A stretch of 64,000 bases of DNA from Mesorhizobium sp. (GCA_004963905.1 SUGL01000006.1:115862-179861); one strand, 5' to 3'. Counted from the stretch's first letter, positions 10,007-22,661 are shown. The notes: generated by a model from the sequence alone, not told the origin. Program-made: numbers and translations.

Positions 10007-10504
10007 CTACTCCACCCACATCCCAGTCCGCTTGTGCCAGTCGGCGATCGATTCCTCGGGATAGACGTCGAACACCTTGTCTTGTCTGCCGATCACCGGC
10101 TCGACCCAGTTGGCCTTGTATTTCAGCATCAGATGCACCTTTTCCGGCGGCTTCGGCAGGTCGCTGTCGACCGCCGAGGCGAAGGGGTGGACGAGGTCCG
10201 GCCAGGTCGGGTCGTAGAGCCAGAGCGCGGCTCCGCATTTCCTGCAGAAATTGCGCTCGCCGGTGGAGACCTCGCAATGCGGATGCTCGTCGTCCTCGAT
10301 CTCGGCGCGGTAGACGCCGAGGCTGCGCTTGCCCCTGATCTTCATCGTCTCGTAGTCGGCGCCGAGATTGATCGCAAAACCGCCGCCGCCCTGCTGCTTG
10401 CGGCAGATCGAGCAATAGCAGAGCATGAACGGCACGGGCGTGTGGCTTTCCACCTCGAAGCTGACGGCGCCGCAGCGGCAGGAGCCTTTGAGCAGGACAG
10501 GCAT
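10007..10504 (-). CDS. GFA-domain (CENP-V) zinc protein
   Basis: A 165-residue protein of the glutathione-dependent formaldehyde-activating (GFA/CENP-V) fold. Zinc ligands are visible in three clusters: GSCRCG, CYCSICRKQQGG and FCRKCG. The sequence between them fits the family. It is a monofunctional cytoplasmic protein, and members often have no proven formaldehyde activity, so only a domain-level call is justified. The start chosen is MPVLLKGSC; nine upstream in-frame residues were excluded. A second paralogue occurs at 63540-63938. Confidence 0.85.
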   Translation of the reverse strand: MPVLLKGSCRCGAVSFEVESHTPVPFMLCYCSICRKQQGGGGFAINLGADYETMKIRGKRSLGVYRAEIEDDEHPHCEVSTGERNFCRKCGAALWLYDPTWPDLVHPFASAVDSDLPKPPEKVHLMLKYKANWVEPVIGRQDKVFDVYPEESIADWHKRTGMWVE

Positions 10505-10593
10505 GGCGGGAACTCCATTTCCAGGTCTCAACCTGTCAGCATGCCTTTGGTTGCGGCGATGACAAGGCCCATTCCGGATGCGATGATCGCGGC

Positions 10594-10917
10594 ATGGACG
10601 ATGAGCGCCTTCGGGAATTGTTCGAAAGCCTTGGCCCGATCAGCATCCGCAAGCTGTTCGGCGGCAAGGGCATCTATTGCGACGGCATTATCGTCGCAGT
10701 CGTCGTGCGCGGCGAGCTGATGCTGAAGGCCGACGAGGAGAGCATTCCCGATTTCGAAGCCGCGGGCTGCAGCCAATGGACCTATACCGGCTCGCGCCAC
10801 GGCAAGGAGGTGGCGATGCCCTATTGGAGCGTGCCCGACAGCGCCTTCGACGATCCCGATGAAATGGCGGTGTGGGCGCGGCGCGCTTATGAGGCGGGGC
10901 GGCGGGCGGGGAAGTAG
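10594..10917 (+). CDS. TfoX N-terminal domain protein
   Basis: A 107-residue protein that is essentially one TfoX/Sxy N-terminal domain: the start DDERLRELFESLGPISIRKLFGGKGIYCDG is characteristic, and the WSVPDSAFDDPDEMAVWARRAYEAGRR ending fits. TfoX/Sxy regulates competence in gammaproteobacteria, but stand-alone N-domain proteins in Rhizobiales have no established role. It is divergent from the GFA gene with a short spacer. No competence genes are nearby. Confidence 0.85.
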   Translation: MDDERLRELFESLGPISIRKLFGGKGIYCDGIIVAVVVRGELMLKADEESIPDFEAAGCSQWTYTGSRHGKEVAMPYWSVPDSAFDDPDEMAVWARRAYEAGRRAGK

Positions 10918-11086
10918 TAACCCCAGAGTTGAAACTTAATCAGCAGTTGGAGCGCCAATCGTCGGCGGAAGCGGTCATTGGTGACCTTGCTTAGAGAGTG
11001 GTAGTTTGAAGGGCTGTATCGTCGCGGCGAGAGTTTTGAGCCGCGCTCAAGAACCAGACCCGCGCTTGGAGCCTATCTTTGTGGCA

Positions 11087-11581
11087 ATGATCATCAGACC
11101 AGAGCGACCCGGCGACGAGCAGACCATTCACGACCTGACCATCGCCGCTTTCGAGCCCATGTCGTTTAGCAATGGTTCGGAGGCTCCGATCATTACCGAG
11201 TTAAGGAATGATGGCGACCTGACGGTTTCGCTTGTTGCCGTCAGCGGCGGAGGCATCGTGGGACATGTAGCCTTCTCGCCAGTTACGATTGGGGTTGAAA
11301 GCGACGGCTGGTACGGGCTTGGTCCGGTATCTGTGTGGCCGGATAAGCAGCGGCAAGGCATCGGAACTGCATTGATTAACGAAGGGCTTGCGATTCTCAA
11401 GGCGAACGCAGCAAAAGGCTGCGTGTTGATCGGTGATCCGGCCTATTACGGGCGCTTCGGCTTCAGGAGCGATGGCAATTTGAGCTATCAAGAACTGCCC
11501 GCGCGGTATGTGCAATCACTGCCTTTCCAGAGCGAACCCGCTATCGGACAGCTGAAGTTCAGCCCTGCATTTAACCGGTAG
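11087..11581 (+). CDS. GNAT-family N-acetyltransferase (YhbS-like)
   Basis: A 164-residue GNAT acetyltransferase. The acetyl-CoA loop [14 protein letters not shown] and the segment [17 protein letters not shown] match the YhbS subgroup. The chosen start is [10 protein letters not shown], the normal beginning of this family; the open frame extends 27 residues upstream without a good ribosome site. Its acceptor is unknown. It is convergent with psuG. Confidence 0.85.
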   Translation: MIIRPERPGDEQTIHDLTIAAFEPMSFSNGSEAPIITELRNDGDLTVSLVAVSGGGIVGHVAFSPVTIGVESDGWYGLGPVSVWPDKQRQGIGTALINEGLAILKANAAKGCVLIGDPAYYGRFGFRSDGNLSYQELPARYVQSLPFQSEPAIGQLKFSPAFNR

Positions 11582-11609
11582 AACAGATTCAAAGCCGAGT
11601 GGGGTTGTC

Positions 11610-12527
11610 TTACAGCGCCTTGGCGATCTCCGCCGCCAGCCGCGCATTGTTCTCGACCAGCGCGATGTTGGTCTTGAGGCTGCGGCCGCCGGTCAGTTCC
11701 AAAATCTTCGACAGCAGGAAGGGCGTCACCGCCTTGCCGGTGATGCTCTGCGCCTCGGCCGCCTTCTGCGCGGCCTGGATGTAGCCGTCCATCTCGGCTG
11801 CCGCGATCTCGTCGTTCTGCGGCACCGGATTGGCGACCAGAACGCCGCCGCTCAAGCCCAGCGCCTGGCGCGTATGGTAGAAATGCGCGATGTCCTCAGG
11901 CGCGTGCAACGTCAGCGGCGCGCGGAACGGCGACTGCCTCGACCAGAAGGCGGGCATGGTTTCGCAGCCATGGCCGATGACCGGCACGCCGCGCGTCTCC
12001 AGCACTTCCAGCGTCTTCTCGATGTCGAGGATGGCCTTGGCGCCGGCCGAGACGACGATGACCGGCGTGCGCGCCAACTCGTCGAGGTCGGCCGAGATGT
12101 CAAAGCTCTTTTCTGCGCCCTTGTGGACGCCGCCAATGCCGCCGGTGGCGAAGACCTTTATGCCGGCCATGTGCGCGGCGATCATCGTTGCGGCCACCGT
12201 GGTGCCGCCCGTGCGCTTTTGAGCGACGGCAAAGCCGAGATCGGCGCGCGACAGCTTCATGGCGTCGCCGGTCATGGCGAGCGACTCGCGTTCGCCGTCG
12301 GACAGGCCGATCTTGATGCGGCCGTCGACCACGGCGATCGTCGCCGGCACCGCGCCGCCATCGACGATGATCTGCTCGACCTTGGCGGCCATCGCGCCAT
12401 TGTCGGGATAGGGCATGCCATGGGTGATGATGGTGCTTTCCAGCGCCACCACCGGCCGCCCGGCGGCAAGCGCCGCCGCCACCGGCGGGTGGATGTCGAT
12501 GAAGGGGCGGGCGGTTTCGGGTGTCAT
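11610..12527 (-). CDS. psuG: Pseudouridine-5'-phosphate glycosidase
   Basis: A 305-residue enzyme that splits pseudouridine 5'-phosphate into uracil and ribose 5-phosphate. Diagnostic blocks are [49 protein letters not shown] and the late [10 protein letters not shown]. The open frame continues 140 residues upstream, but that part is an Arg-rich shadow of psu[10 protein letters not shown] is the proper start. It lies 65 bases downstream of the kinase gene in the same direction, so the two form a pseudouridine salvage operon. Confidence 0.93.
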   Translation of the reverse strand: MTPETARPFIDIHPPVAAALAAGRPVVALESTIITHGMPYPDNGAMAAKVEQIIVDGGAVPATIAVVDGRIKIGLSDGERESLAMTGDAMKLSRADLGFAVAQKRTGGTTVAATMIAAHMAGIKVFATGGIGGVHKGAEKSFDISADLDELARTPVIVVSAGAKAILDIEKTLEVLETRGVPVIGHGCETMPAFWSRQSPFRAPLTLHAPEDIAHFYHTRQALGLSGGVLVANPVPQNDEIAAAEMDGYIQAAQKAAEAQSITGKAVTPFLLSKILELTGGRSLKTNIALVENNARLAAEIAKAL

Positions 12528-12592
12528 GTCTGTTCTCCGATCGAAGCGCCAAACGCTTCGCAAGATGATCTGGGCAAGATGATCCGGTGGCC

Positions 12593-13531
12593 CTATGCCA
12601 CCTCCCGTGCCTCCGGCACAAGGGCAAGCGCTTGGCCGAAACCGGCGGTCGTGAAGGACGGCACCGCCTCGGCGCTCTCGATGGCCAGAATTGCCGCGGC
12701 AACGCCTTCGCGCAGCGCTGCCCGCAAAGGCAGACCGCGCAGCAGCGCGGCAACGGTGGCGCCGGTCAGGGCGTCGCCGGCACCGGTCACGTCGGCGACC
12801 TGCCGCGGCGCGGGCGGGTCGATGGCAAAGGCACCGGACTCGTCGAAGCCAAGCACCGGGGCGCCGCCGGCCGTGACCACGCCGGCAGTCAGTCCTAGGT
12901 GCCTCAGCTCGGCGACAAGATCCAGGCTGGACATGTCGGCGCCGCAAAGCGCCGCCGCCTCGCGGCGGTTCATGAACAGCAGCGACAGATCGCCGAGCAG
13001 CGGCGCCAGCCGCACGACCTTGGCCGGCGAGATGGCGATGGCGAACACCGGCCGGTCTCCGGCCTGCGCGACGAGACGTTCGAGCGCGGCTGTCGGCAGG
13101 TTTGCGTCGCAGAGGATCGCGTCGGCCTCGGCGATCGCCTCGCGCACCTTGGCGCGGCGGATCTGCTTCGGGAAGGCGAGATCGTAGAGGCCCATATCGG
13201 CAAAGCCGACGATCAGCTCGCCCTCGCTGTCGATCAGCGCCGTGTAGCTCGGCGTCGTGCGGTCGAGGAACACCACCGAAAGGTCGGCGATGCCGGCGCC
13301 GGCGATCGCCGCTGCGACCGTCTCGGCCGCGGCGTCGCCGCCGCGCACCGAAAGCAGCGAGGCCGACACGCCGCGCTTCACCACGCTGCGCAGCGCGTTG
13401 AAGACGCCGCCGCCGACATCCTCGCGCATGATGCCGGGGTTGGAGGCGGCGGGCACGTAAATGCCCGACACCTGGCCGCGCCTGTCGATATGGGCGCCGC
13501 CAAGCGCCAGAATTTTCGGGGATGTCGGCAT
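12593..13531 (-). CDS. psuK: PfkB-family pseudouridine kinase
   Basis: A 312-residue PfkB sugar kinase that opens with ILALGGAHIDRRG and carries the catalytic anion-hole signature DVTGAGDALTG near the C-terminus. Adjacency to psuG makes pseudouridine the likely substrate, providing the phosphorylated substrate of the glycosidase. The start MPTSPKI was chosen; 22 further in-frame upstream residues look non-coding. It is divergent from recA, with 281 bases between. The kinase fold is certain; the substrate is inferred from context. Confidence 0.88.
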   Translation of the reverse strand: MPTSPKILALGGAHIDRRGQVSGIYVPAASNPGIMREDVGGGVFNALRSVVKRGVSASLLSVRGGDAAAETVAAAIAGAGIADLSVVFLDRTTPSYTALIDSEGELIVGFADMGLYDLAFPKQIRRAKVREAIAEADAILCDANLPTAALERLVAQAGDRPVFAIAISPAKVVRLAPLLGDLSLLFMNRREAAALCGADMSSLDLVAELRHLGLTAGVVTAGGAPVLGFDESGAFAIDPPAPRQVADVTGAGDALTGATVAALLRGLPLRAALREGVAAAILAIESAEAVPSFTTAGFGQALALVPEAREVA

Positions 13532-13728
13532 GCCGCGGCGGTGACCTTCGTTGATTGTTCGCGTGCGCACACTAGGTTTCCGCGCATCGCCCCGCAATCG
13601 GTGACGCGATTCGGGCCGGCCGGATGTCGAAGTGTCTTTGGGTCAGCAGCGCTGGCGCGCCCTAGCTCTAGTGAGACAAAAAAAGAACAAATCCAGATAT
13701 CGATTGTTTTTCAGTTATTTGCTGCCCC

Positions 13729-13757
13729 TTGCCAAATGAGAACAAAAAAGGTACAAA
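13729..13757 (+). promoter_or_regulatory. recA promoter with LexA-type SOS box
   Basis: A plausible promoter has -35 TTGCCA (13729-13734) and -10 TACAAA (13752-13757) with 17-base spacing. Between and into the -10 lies GAAC-N7-GTAC (13740-13754), one mismatch from the alphaproteobacterial LexA box GAAC-N7-GAAC. A box in the spacer fits direct repression of recA. The sequence match is seen; LexA binding is inferred. Confidence 0.6.
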
Positions 13758-13812
13758 ACAGCAGGGATCACGGATTGTCCGGCCTTCATTGACGACCAAG
13801 GGGTGATGTATC

Positions 13813-14910
13813 ATGGCTCAGAATACTTTGCGGCTTGTAGAGGATAAGGCAGTGGACAAATCAAAGGCTCTGGATGCGGCGTTGTCGCAAATCGAGCGCG
13901 CTTTCGGCAAGGGCTCGATCATGCGGCTCGGCGCCAACGAGCAGGTCGTCGAGATCGAAACCGTGCCGACGGGATCGCTCGGCCTCGACATCGCGCTCGG
14001 CGTCGGCGGCCTGCCGCGCGGCCGCATCATCGAAATCTACGGGCCGGAAAGCTCGGGCAAGACGACGCTGGCGCTGCATACCGTTGCGGAGGCTCAGAAG
14101 AAGGGCGGCATCTGCGCCTTCGTCGATGCCGAGCACGCGCTCGATCCGGTCTATGCCCGCAAGCTCGGCGTCGATCTCGAAAACCTCCTGATCTCGCAGC
14201 CCGACACCGGCGAGCAGGCGCTGGAAATCTGCGACACGCTGGTGCGTTCCGGCGCCATCGACGTGCTGGTGGTCGATTCGGTCGCGGCACTGACGCCGCG
14301 CGCCGAAATCGAAGGCGAGATGGGTGACGCGCTACCCGGCCTGCAGGCCCGCTTGATGAGCCAGGCGCTGCGCAAGCTGACCGCCTCGATCTCGCGTTCC
14401 AACACCATGGTCATCTTCATCAACCAGATCCGCATGAAGATCGGCGTCATGTTCGGCTCGCCGGAAACCACCACCGGCGGCAACGCGCTGAAGTTCTACG
14501 CTTCGGTGCGCCTCGACATCCGCCGCATCGGCTCGGTTAAGGACCGCGACGAGGTGGTCGGCAACCAGACCCGCGTCAAGGTGGTGAAGAACAAGCTGGC
14601 CCCGCCCTTCAAGGTGGTCGAGTTCGACATCATGTATGGCGAGGGCGTCTCGAAGACCGGCGAGCTGATCGATCTCGGGGTCAAGGCCGGCGTGGTCGAG
14701 AAGTCGGGCGCCTGGTTCTCTTACAATTCACAGCGTCTCGGCCAAGGCCGTGAGAACGCCAAGCTGTTCCTGCGCGACAATCCGGACACGGCGCGCGAGA
14801 TCGAACTGGCGCTGAGGCAGAATGCCGGGCTTATCGCCGAGAAGTTCCTCGAGAATGGCGGCTCCGAAGGCGGCGATGACGGTTTCGAGGACGAAGCCGG
14901 CGCCATGTAG
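13813..14910 (+). CDS. recA: Recombinase RecA
   Basis: A 365-residue RecA, the strand-exchange filament protein and SOS co-protease. It has Walker A GPESSGKT (residues 77-84), the Walker B region [22 protein letters not shown], the L2 loop [30 protein letters not shown], and the usual acidic Gly/Asp/Glu-rich tail. Length and start are standard for alphaproteobacteria. An SOS-type box lies about 60 bases upstream, and a strong hairpin follows the gene. Confidence 0.98.
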   Translation: MAQNTLRLVEDKAVDKSKALDAALSQIERAFGKGSIMRLGANEQVVEIETVPTGSLGLDIALGVGGLPRGRIIEIYGPESSGKTTLALHTVAEAQKKGGICAFVDAEHALDPVYARKLGVDLENLLISQPDTGEQALEICDTLVRSGAIDVLVVDSVAALTPRAEIEGEMGDALPGLQARLMSQALRKLTASISRSNTMVIFINQIRMKIGVMFGSPETTTGGNALKFYASVRLDIRRIGSVKDRDEVVGNQTRVKVVKNKLAPPFKVVEFDIMYGEGVSKTGELIDLGVKAGVVEKSGAWFSYNSQRLGQGRENAKLFLRDNPDTAREIELALRQNAGLIAEKFLENGGSEGGDDGFEDEAGAM

Positions 14911-14973
14911 GTGCCACAATCGAAATGTATTAAGTTGTGCTTATGTAATTGAGTTCTTTGGTATAGCGTCCCG

Positions 14974-15007
14974 AACCGCCGGCCTTGCGCCGGCGGTTTG
15001 CGTTTCA
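14974..15007 (+). terminator. recA terminator
   Basis: A perfect ten-base stem, AACCGCCGGC (14974-14983) with GCCGGCGGTT (14989-14998), closes a five-base loop CTTGC and is followed by TGCGTTT. It lies 63 bases after the recA stop and ends the recA transcript before alaS. The rest of the 254-base recA-alaS spacer shows no gene. Confidence 0.75.
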
Positions 15008-15164
15008 GAGCCGGTTTGCATGCACGGACAGCTCGTGAATTTGCCCAGTTTCGTGTTTCTGGACAGGCTCAAGAGCTACGGCTAAAAGGCCAATCTATCT
15101 TCTGAAACACGAAAGCCCATCTGCCGCCGGCCATGCCGGCGGTTCCTACGAAAAGGCAGCATCC

Positions 15165-17834
<2,670 letters not shown>

Positions 17835-17842
17835 GCCAGCGG

Positions 17843-19138
17843 ATGAAGGTCCTCGTCCTTGGCGGCTATGGACTTATCGGAGAAGCCGTCCTTGGACGTT
17901 TGATCGAGGACGGCCACGACCTTGTCGGGCTTGGTCGCGACGTCCGCGATGCGCGGCGGCGCAAGCCGGACGTGGAGTGGACCGCGGCGGACATGTCGCG
18001 ACTGCTCGCGGCGGCGGACTGGGCACCCCTTCTCGCCGGCGTCGAGGCGGTCGTGAATGCCGCCGGCGCCTTGCAGGACGGCCCACGCGATCATCTGGAC
18101 GCCATCCACCGGCGGTCGGTCGCTGCCCTCGTCACTGCTTGCGAACAGGCCGGTGTGGGTCGACTGGTGCAGATTTCGGCGATCGGCGCCGACCTTGATT
18201 CCGGCAACGCGTTCTTTCGCACCAAGGCCGAAGGTGACCGCGCCGTCGCGTCATCCTCCCTGGATTGGACGATCCTGCGGCCCGGCCTGGTCATCGCGCC
18301 GGGCGCTTATGGCGGAACGGCTTTGCTGCGCGCGCTGGCCGCGTTTCCATGGTTCGTGCCGGCCGTGCTTGCGGACCGACCGATCCAAACGGTATCGGTC
18401 GCGGAGGTCGCCGAAGCGGTATCGCGCGCCGTCGGCGGGTGTCTGGCGCGCGGGCAGATCATCGATCTCGTCGAGGAACGGGCCAGGCCTCTCGGCGCCG
18501 TCCTGCTCGAATTCCGGGCCTGGCTCGGCTTATCCAAGGCGCCGGTCGTGGCGGTGCCGGCGATTGTCGGCCGGCTCGCCGGCATGGTCGCGGATGGGCT
18601 CGGCCGTCTCGGTTGGCGATCTCCCTTGCGTAGTGCTGCGCTCGTCGCGCTCGAGAAGGGCGTTACCGGCAACCCGAAACCATGGACCCAGATCGCCGGT
18701 CGTCCGCCGCAACCTTTGGAAGCGACGCTGGCGGCCATGCCGACGCATGTCCAGGAGCGGTGGTTCGCGCGCCTTTGGCTGCTGAAGCCCGTCGTGTTTG
18801 CCATCTTGTCGATGTTTTGGCTGGTTTCCAGTGTTGTCGGGTTCGTGCGGCACGATGCGGCTGCGGACATTCTCGTCTCGCGTGGCCTGTCGCCAGCCTT
18901 TGCGCTCGGGATGGTCCTCGCCGGAAGCGCCGTGGACATCGTTGTCGGCGTCGCAGTTCTGGTACGGTACCTCGCACGGACCGCGCTGCTGGCGATGGTC
19001 GCCATCACCTTGCTCTACCTTGCTGCCGCGGGTCTGCTCGCTCCCGATCTGTGGCTTGATCCGCTCGGGGCGATGGTCAAGGCGGTGCCAACGCTTTGTC
19101 TCGCCTTGGTGGCCCTTGCAATCCTGGAAGAGCGATGA
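17843..19138 (+). CDS. Atypical SDR NAD(P)-binding protein fused to a DoxX-like membrane domain
   Basis: A 431-residue fusion. Residues 1 to about 290 form an atypical short-chain dehydrogenase fold with the dinucleotide motif VLGGYGLIGEAVLGRL and the NmrA-like steps VQISAIGAD and DWTILRPGLVI. Residues from about 310 to the end contain four hydrophobic segments resembling the DoxX-like family (LKPVVFAILSMFWLVSSVVG onward). The fusion would tether a nucleotide-sensing or redox domain to the inner membrane. It starts 8 bases after alaS and overlaps the next gene by four bases, so they are cotranscribed. The substrate is unknown. Confidence 0.85.
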   Translation: MKVLVLGGYGLIGEAVLGRLIEDGHDLVGLGRDVRDARRRKPDVEWTAADMSRLLAAADWAPLLAGVEAVVNAAGALQDGPRDHLDAIHRRSVAALVTACEQAGVGRLVQISAIGADLDSGNAFFRTKAEGDRAVASSSLDWTILRPGLVIAPGAYGGTALLRALAAFPWFVPAVLADRPIQTVSVAEVAEAVSRAVGGCLARGQIIDLVEERARPLGAVLLEFRAWLGLSKAPVVAVPAIVGRLAGMVADGLGRLGWRSPLRSAALVALEKGVTGNPKPWTQIAGRPPQPLEATLAAMPTHVQERWFARLWLLKPVVFAILSMFWLVSSVVGFVRHDAAADILVSRGLSPAFALGMVLAGSAVDIVVGVAVLVRYLARTALLAMVAITLLYLAAAGLLAPDLWLDPLGAMVKAVPTLCLALVALAILEER

Positions 19139-19614
19139 GCATCTGGGCCGACATATTGCGCTGGCTGCACATAATCGGCGCCACCGTGCTGTTCGGCACC
19201 GGTGCCGGCATAGCGTTCTTCATGCTGATGGCGCAGCGGACCGGCAAGCCCGAGATCGTCGCTCACGTCGCCGGCACGGTCGTGATTGCCGACGCCATCT
19301 TCACGGCAACCGCTGTCGTGGTGCAGCCAATCACCGGCGCCTTGCTGGCGCGCGAGATGGGATGGCCGCTCGGTCAAGGCTGGATCGTGCTTTCGCTGCT
19401 GCTCTATGCCGTTGCCGGCGCCTTCTGGCTGCCGGTGGTCTGGATCCAACTGCGCATGCGCGATCTGGCGCGGCAAGCCGTGTTGAAAAATGCCCCTCTG
19501 CCCGAGGAGGAGAGGCGCCTCTTTCGCATCTGGTTCGCCTTCGGCTTTCCGGCCTTCGGCGCTGTGCTTGCGATCCTCTGGCTGATGGTGACTCGGCCGG
19601 AGATAGGATTCTAG
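19135..19614 (+). CDS. DUF2269 membrane protein
   Basis: A 159-residue integral membrane protein with four predicted helices. It starts with MSIWADILRWLHIIGATVLFGTGAGIAF, whose conserved histidine and glycine-rich helix are typical of DUF2269. The ATG overlaps the stop of the SDR-DoxX gene (ATGA), which points to translational coupling and a shared membrane function. The biochemical role of the family is not known. It converges on the glutathione S-transferase gene. Confidence 0.85.
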   Translation: MSIWADILRWLHIIGATVLFGTGAGIAFFMLMAQRTGKPEIVAHVAGTVVIADAIFTATAVVVQPITGALLAREMGWPLGQGWIVLSLLLYAVAGAFWLPVVWIQLRMRDLARQAVLKNAPLPEEERRLFRIWFAFGFPAFGAVLAILWLMVTRPEIGF

Positions 19615-19662
19615 TCGGCAGTTCGAAGCGGCACTACCGCCGCAAGCCGACAGCCGGCTGCT

Positions 19663-20289
19663 TCAGCCGGTCTTCTCGGTCCCGGCAAAGCTCGGGCGCG
19701 CGGCGATACGCGAATACCAGCTCTCGATGTCCGCGAAACGCGCCAGCAGGTCGCGTCCTTCGGCAACCTTGAGGAAATAGGCGATGACCGGTGCCGTGTG
19801 CAGGTCGGCCAGCGTCAACTGGTCGCCAAGCAGCCAGGGGCCTTTTGCCTTCAGCGACGTGAGAACCTTCAGCACAGTCTCTGCCTGGCGGAGGCCGGCG
19901 GCAATCAGGTTCTCGTCGGCGGGCGCCTTCTCGAGCCGCTCCACGGCGACGTCCCAGACCATGGCGCGGTAGCCATAGGCATCGAGCATGCCGGCGATCT
20001 GGCCCATTCTCGCACGACCGCGCGGATCCACCGGTTGCAGTGCAGGCCCGGCGAAGGCTTCGTCGACATAGCGCGCGATGGCACCGGTCTCGAACAGCCG
20101 AAAACCGTCATGCTCGAAGGCCGGGATGCGGCCGAACGGGTGATGTTCGAGATACCAGGCGGGAACGCCTTCGGGGGCGAAGATGTCGAGCGGGACGAGC
20201 TCGTAATCAACGCCCTTTTCCTCCAGCGTCATGCGCGCGATGCGGACATAGACGCTGTAGTCGGCGCCGTAGAGGATCGGCTTGGTCAT
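19663..20289 (-). CDS. Glutathione S-transferase family protein
   Basis: A 208-residue cytoplasmic GST. The N-terminal thioredoxin-like domain has KPILYGADYSVYVRIARMTLEEKG and the glutathione-binding segment HPFGRIPAFEHDGFRLFETGAIARY. The helical C-domain has the N-capping motif LLGDQLTLADLHTAP. The true ATG (MTKPILYG) is 22 codons inside the longer open frame. It lies downstream of icd on the same strand, separated by a strong hairpin, so it is likely an independent transcript. Confidence 0.9.
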   Translation of the reverse strand: MTKPILYGADYSVYVRIARMTLEEKGVDYELVPLDIFAPEGVPAWYLEHHPFGRIPAFEHDGFRLFETGAIARYVDEAFAGPALQPVDPRGRARMGQIAGMLDAYGYRAMVWDVAVERLEKAPADENLIAAGLRQAETVLKVLTSLKAKGPWLLGDQLTLADLHTAPVIAYFLKVAEGRDLLARFADIESWYSRIAARPSFAGTEKTG

Positions 20290-20326
20290 TGGGCCCGGCC
20301 CTCCGCTATGGCTGCGGGCGTTCGTC

Positions 20327-20357
20327 GCTTGAAAAGCCCATTTCGGGCTTTTCAAGC
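20327..20357 (-). terminator. icd terminator hairpin
   Basis: A perfect 13-base stem (GCTTGAAAAGCCC at 20327-20339 with its complement at 20345-20357) around a five-base loop lies 18 bases beyond the icd stop and before the GST gene. There is no strong U-tract after it on the icd strand, so it may also serve as an RNA 3' end protector. Confidence 0.6.
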
Positions 20358-20374
20358 GCTTCGCGCACCGCTCC

Positions 20375-21586
20375 TCACCCCATCGCCTTCTGCAGGTTCT
20401 CGTCGATCTTGTCGAGGAAGCCGGTGGTCGAGAGCCAAGGCTGGTCCGGGCCGATCAGCAGCGACAGGTCCTTGGTCATGAAGCCAGCCTCGACGGTCTG
20501 GATGCAGACCTTTTCCAGCGTCTCGGCGAAGCGCTTCAATTCGGCATTGTCGTCGAGCTTGGCGCGGTGGGCGAGGCCGCGCGTCCAGGCGAAGATCGAG
20601 GCGATCGAATTGGTCGAGGTTTCCTCGCCCTTCTGATACTGACGGTAGTGGCGCGTGACGGTGCCGTGCGCGGCTTCCGCCTCCACCGTCTTGCCGTCCG
20701 GCGTCATCAGCACCGAGGTCATCAGGCCGAGCGAGCCGAACCCTTGAGCCACCGTGTCGGACTGAACGTCGCCATCATAGTTCTTGCAGGCCCAGACATA
20801 GCCGCCCGACCATTTCAGGCTGGACGCCACCATGTCGTCGATCAGGCGATGCTCGTACCAGAGTTTTCTCGCCTTGAACTCGGCCTCGAATTCCTTCTCG
20901 TAGACCTCCTGGAAGATATCCTTGAAGCGGCCGTCATAGGCCTTGAGGATGGTGTTCTTGGTCGACAGATAGACCGGGAAGTTGCGCAGCAGGCCGTAGT
21001 TCAGCGAGGCGCGGGCGAATTCGCGGATCGATTCGTCGAGATTGTACATGGCCATCGCGACACCGGCGCCAGGCGCGTCGTAAACCTCATGCTCGATCAC
21101 CTGACCGTCCTCGCCGACGAACTTGATCGTCAGCTTGCCCTTGCCGGGATAGCGGAAGTCGGTGGCGCGGTACTGGTCGCCGAAGGCGTGACGGCCGACG
21201 ACGATCGGCTTGGTCCAGCCCGGCACCAGGCGCGGCACGTTCTTCATGATGATCGGCTCGCGGAAGATGGTGCCGCCGAGGATGTTGCGGATGGTGCCGT
21301 TGGGCGACTTCCACATCTTCTTCAGCTTGAATTCCTCGACGCGGGCCTCGTCGGGCGTGATCGTCGCGCATTTCACGCCGACGCCGTATTTCTTGATCGC
21401 GTTAGCCGAGTCGATCGTCACCTGGTCGTTGGTGGCGTCGCGGTTCTCGATGCTGAGGTCGAAATAGTCCAGCTTGAGGTCGAGATAGGGGTGGATCAGC
21501 TTGTCCTTGATGAACTGCCAGATGATGCGGGTCATCTCGTCGCCGTCGAGCTCGACGACCGGGTTCGCCACCTTGATCTTCGCCAT
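20375..21586 (-). CDS. icd: NADP-dependent isocitrate dehydrogenase
   Basis: A 403-residue homodimeric isocitrate dehydrogenase of the eukaryote-like subtype common in Rhizobiales, making 2-oxoglutarate and NADPH in the TCA cycle. Visible blocks: [47 protein letters not shown] with the substrate serine and arginines, and [12 protein letters not shown]. Start and length are standard. It is divergent from trmJ, with about 208 bases between. Confidence 0.97.
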   Translation of the reverse strand: MAKIKVANPVVELDGDEMTRIIWQFIKDKLIHPYLDLKLDYFDLSIENRDATNDQVTIDSANAIKKYGVGVKCATITPDEARVEEFKLKKMWKSPNGTIRNILGGTIFREPIIMKNVPRLVPGWTKPIVVGRHAFGDQYRATDFRYPGKGKLTIKFVGEDGQVIEHEVYDAPGAGVAMAMYNLDESIREFARASLNYGLLRNFPVYLSTKNTILKAYDGRFKDIFQEVYEKEFEAEFKARKLWYEHRLIDDMVASSLKWSGGYVWACKNYDGDVQSDTVAQGFGSLGLMTSVLMTPDGKTVEAEAAHGTVTRHYRQYQKGEETSTNSIASIFAWTRGLAHRAKLDDNAELKRFAETLEKVCIQTVEAGFMTKDLSLLIGPDQPWLSTTGFLDKIDENLQKAMG

Positions 21587-21794
21587 GGAAAGAATGCCTC
21601 GTTGCTGGGGGATATGAACGGCCTTGCCCGCATGGCTTCGGCCGGGGTTGCGGAGCGTATATCAAAGCCTTTTTGAGCGCGCAAACCGCGATCCATACCA
21701 CTATGGACGAGTGCCGCCGTCGTGAATGCTTCATTTTCCGGACCGGATGTGGCAGGGGACGCCGAAACGCCGCAAACACTGGTTACGGAGAGCC

Positions 21795-22634
21795 ATGCCA
21801 GCCGCAAACGTCCACGCCAAGACCGCCGGACCGGCGATCATCCTCGTCGAGCCGCAGCTTGGCGAGAATATCGGCATGGTCGCGCGCGCCATGGCGAATT
21901 TCGGCCTTTCGGAGCTGCGCCTGGTCAATCCGCGCGACGGCTGGCCGAGCGAGAAGGCGCGCGCGGCCGCCAGCCGCGCCGACCATGTCATCGATGCCAC
22001 GAAAGTCTTCGACGATCTGGCCTCGGCGGTCGCCGACCTCAACTTCGTCTTCGCCACCACGGCGCGCGAGCGCGACGGCTTCAAGCCGGTGCGCGGTCCG
22101 GTGGAAGCGGGCAGGGCGCTTCGGGCGCGCGAGCAGGCCGGACTGCGCACCGGTATCTTGTTCGGCCGCGAACGCTTCGGCCTCTACAATGACGAGGTCG
22201 GCCTCGCCGACGAGATCGTCACCTTTCCGGTCGATCCGGGCTTCTCATCGCTCAACATCGCGCAAGCCGTGCTGCTGATATCCTATGAGTGGATGAAGTC
22301 GGGCCTTGCCGAGGAAACCGCGACCAACTTCTCAGGGCCGGAGCTGGTGCCGGCGACCAAGGAGCAGTTGCATAGCCTGTTCACCTATCTTGAAGGCGCG
22401 CTCGAGGCGCGCGGCTACTTCCGTCCGGAAGAGAAGAAGCCGAAGATGGTCGACAATCTGCGCGCCGTGCTGACACGGGCGGGGTTCGCCGAACCGGAGT
22501 TGAAGGTGCTGCGCGGCATCATCTCGTCGCTCGACAGGTTTTCTCCTGCAATGCCGCGTGGCGACGGCTCGCCGGGCGACGATCCGAGGCGGATGCCGGC
22601 AGCACGAAAGCGTGCAACGGACAAAGAAAGTTAA
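21795..22634 (+). CDS. trmJ: TrmJ/SpoU-type tRNA ribose 2'-O-methyltransferase
   Basis: A 279-residue SPOUT methyltransferase of the TrmJ type, which methylates the ribose at tRNA position 32. Motif 1 is IILVEPQLGENIGMVARAMANFG, motif 2 is LFGRERFGLYNDEV, and motif 3 is FSSLNIAQAVLL. A C-terminal extension of about 110 residues is normal for TrmJ. The start MPAANVHAK follows ACGGAGAG; an upstream in-frame ATG at 21726 is less likely. Two hairpins follow the gene. Confidence 0.9.
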   Translation: MPAANVHAKTAGPAIILVEPQLGENIGMVARAMANFGLSELRLVNPRDGWPSEKARAAASRADHVIDATKVFDDLASAVADLNFVFATTARERDGFKPVRGPVEAGRALRAREQAGLRTGILFGRERFGLYNDEVGLADEIVTFPVDPGFSSLNIAQAVLLISYEWMKSGLAEETATNFSGPELVPATKEQLHSLFTYLEGALEARGYFRPEEKKPKMVDNLRAVLTRAGFAEPELKVLRGIISSLDRFSPAMPRGDGSPGDDPRRMPAARKRATDKES

Positions 22635-22661
22635 AATCCGTAAGCTCCAGGCGTTCGAAGT

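Noticed and set aside
12527-12947. A 140-residue N-terminal extension of psuG
   Set aside because: It lies inside psuK in another frame and is Arg-rich without domain features; the family start is MTPETARPF at 12527.
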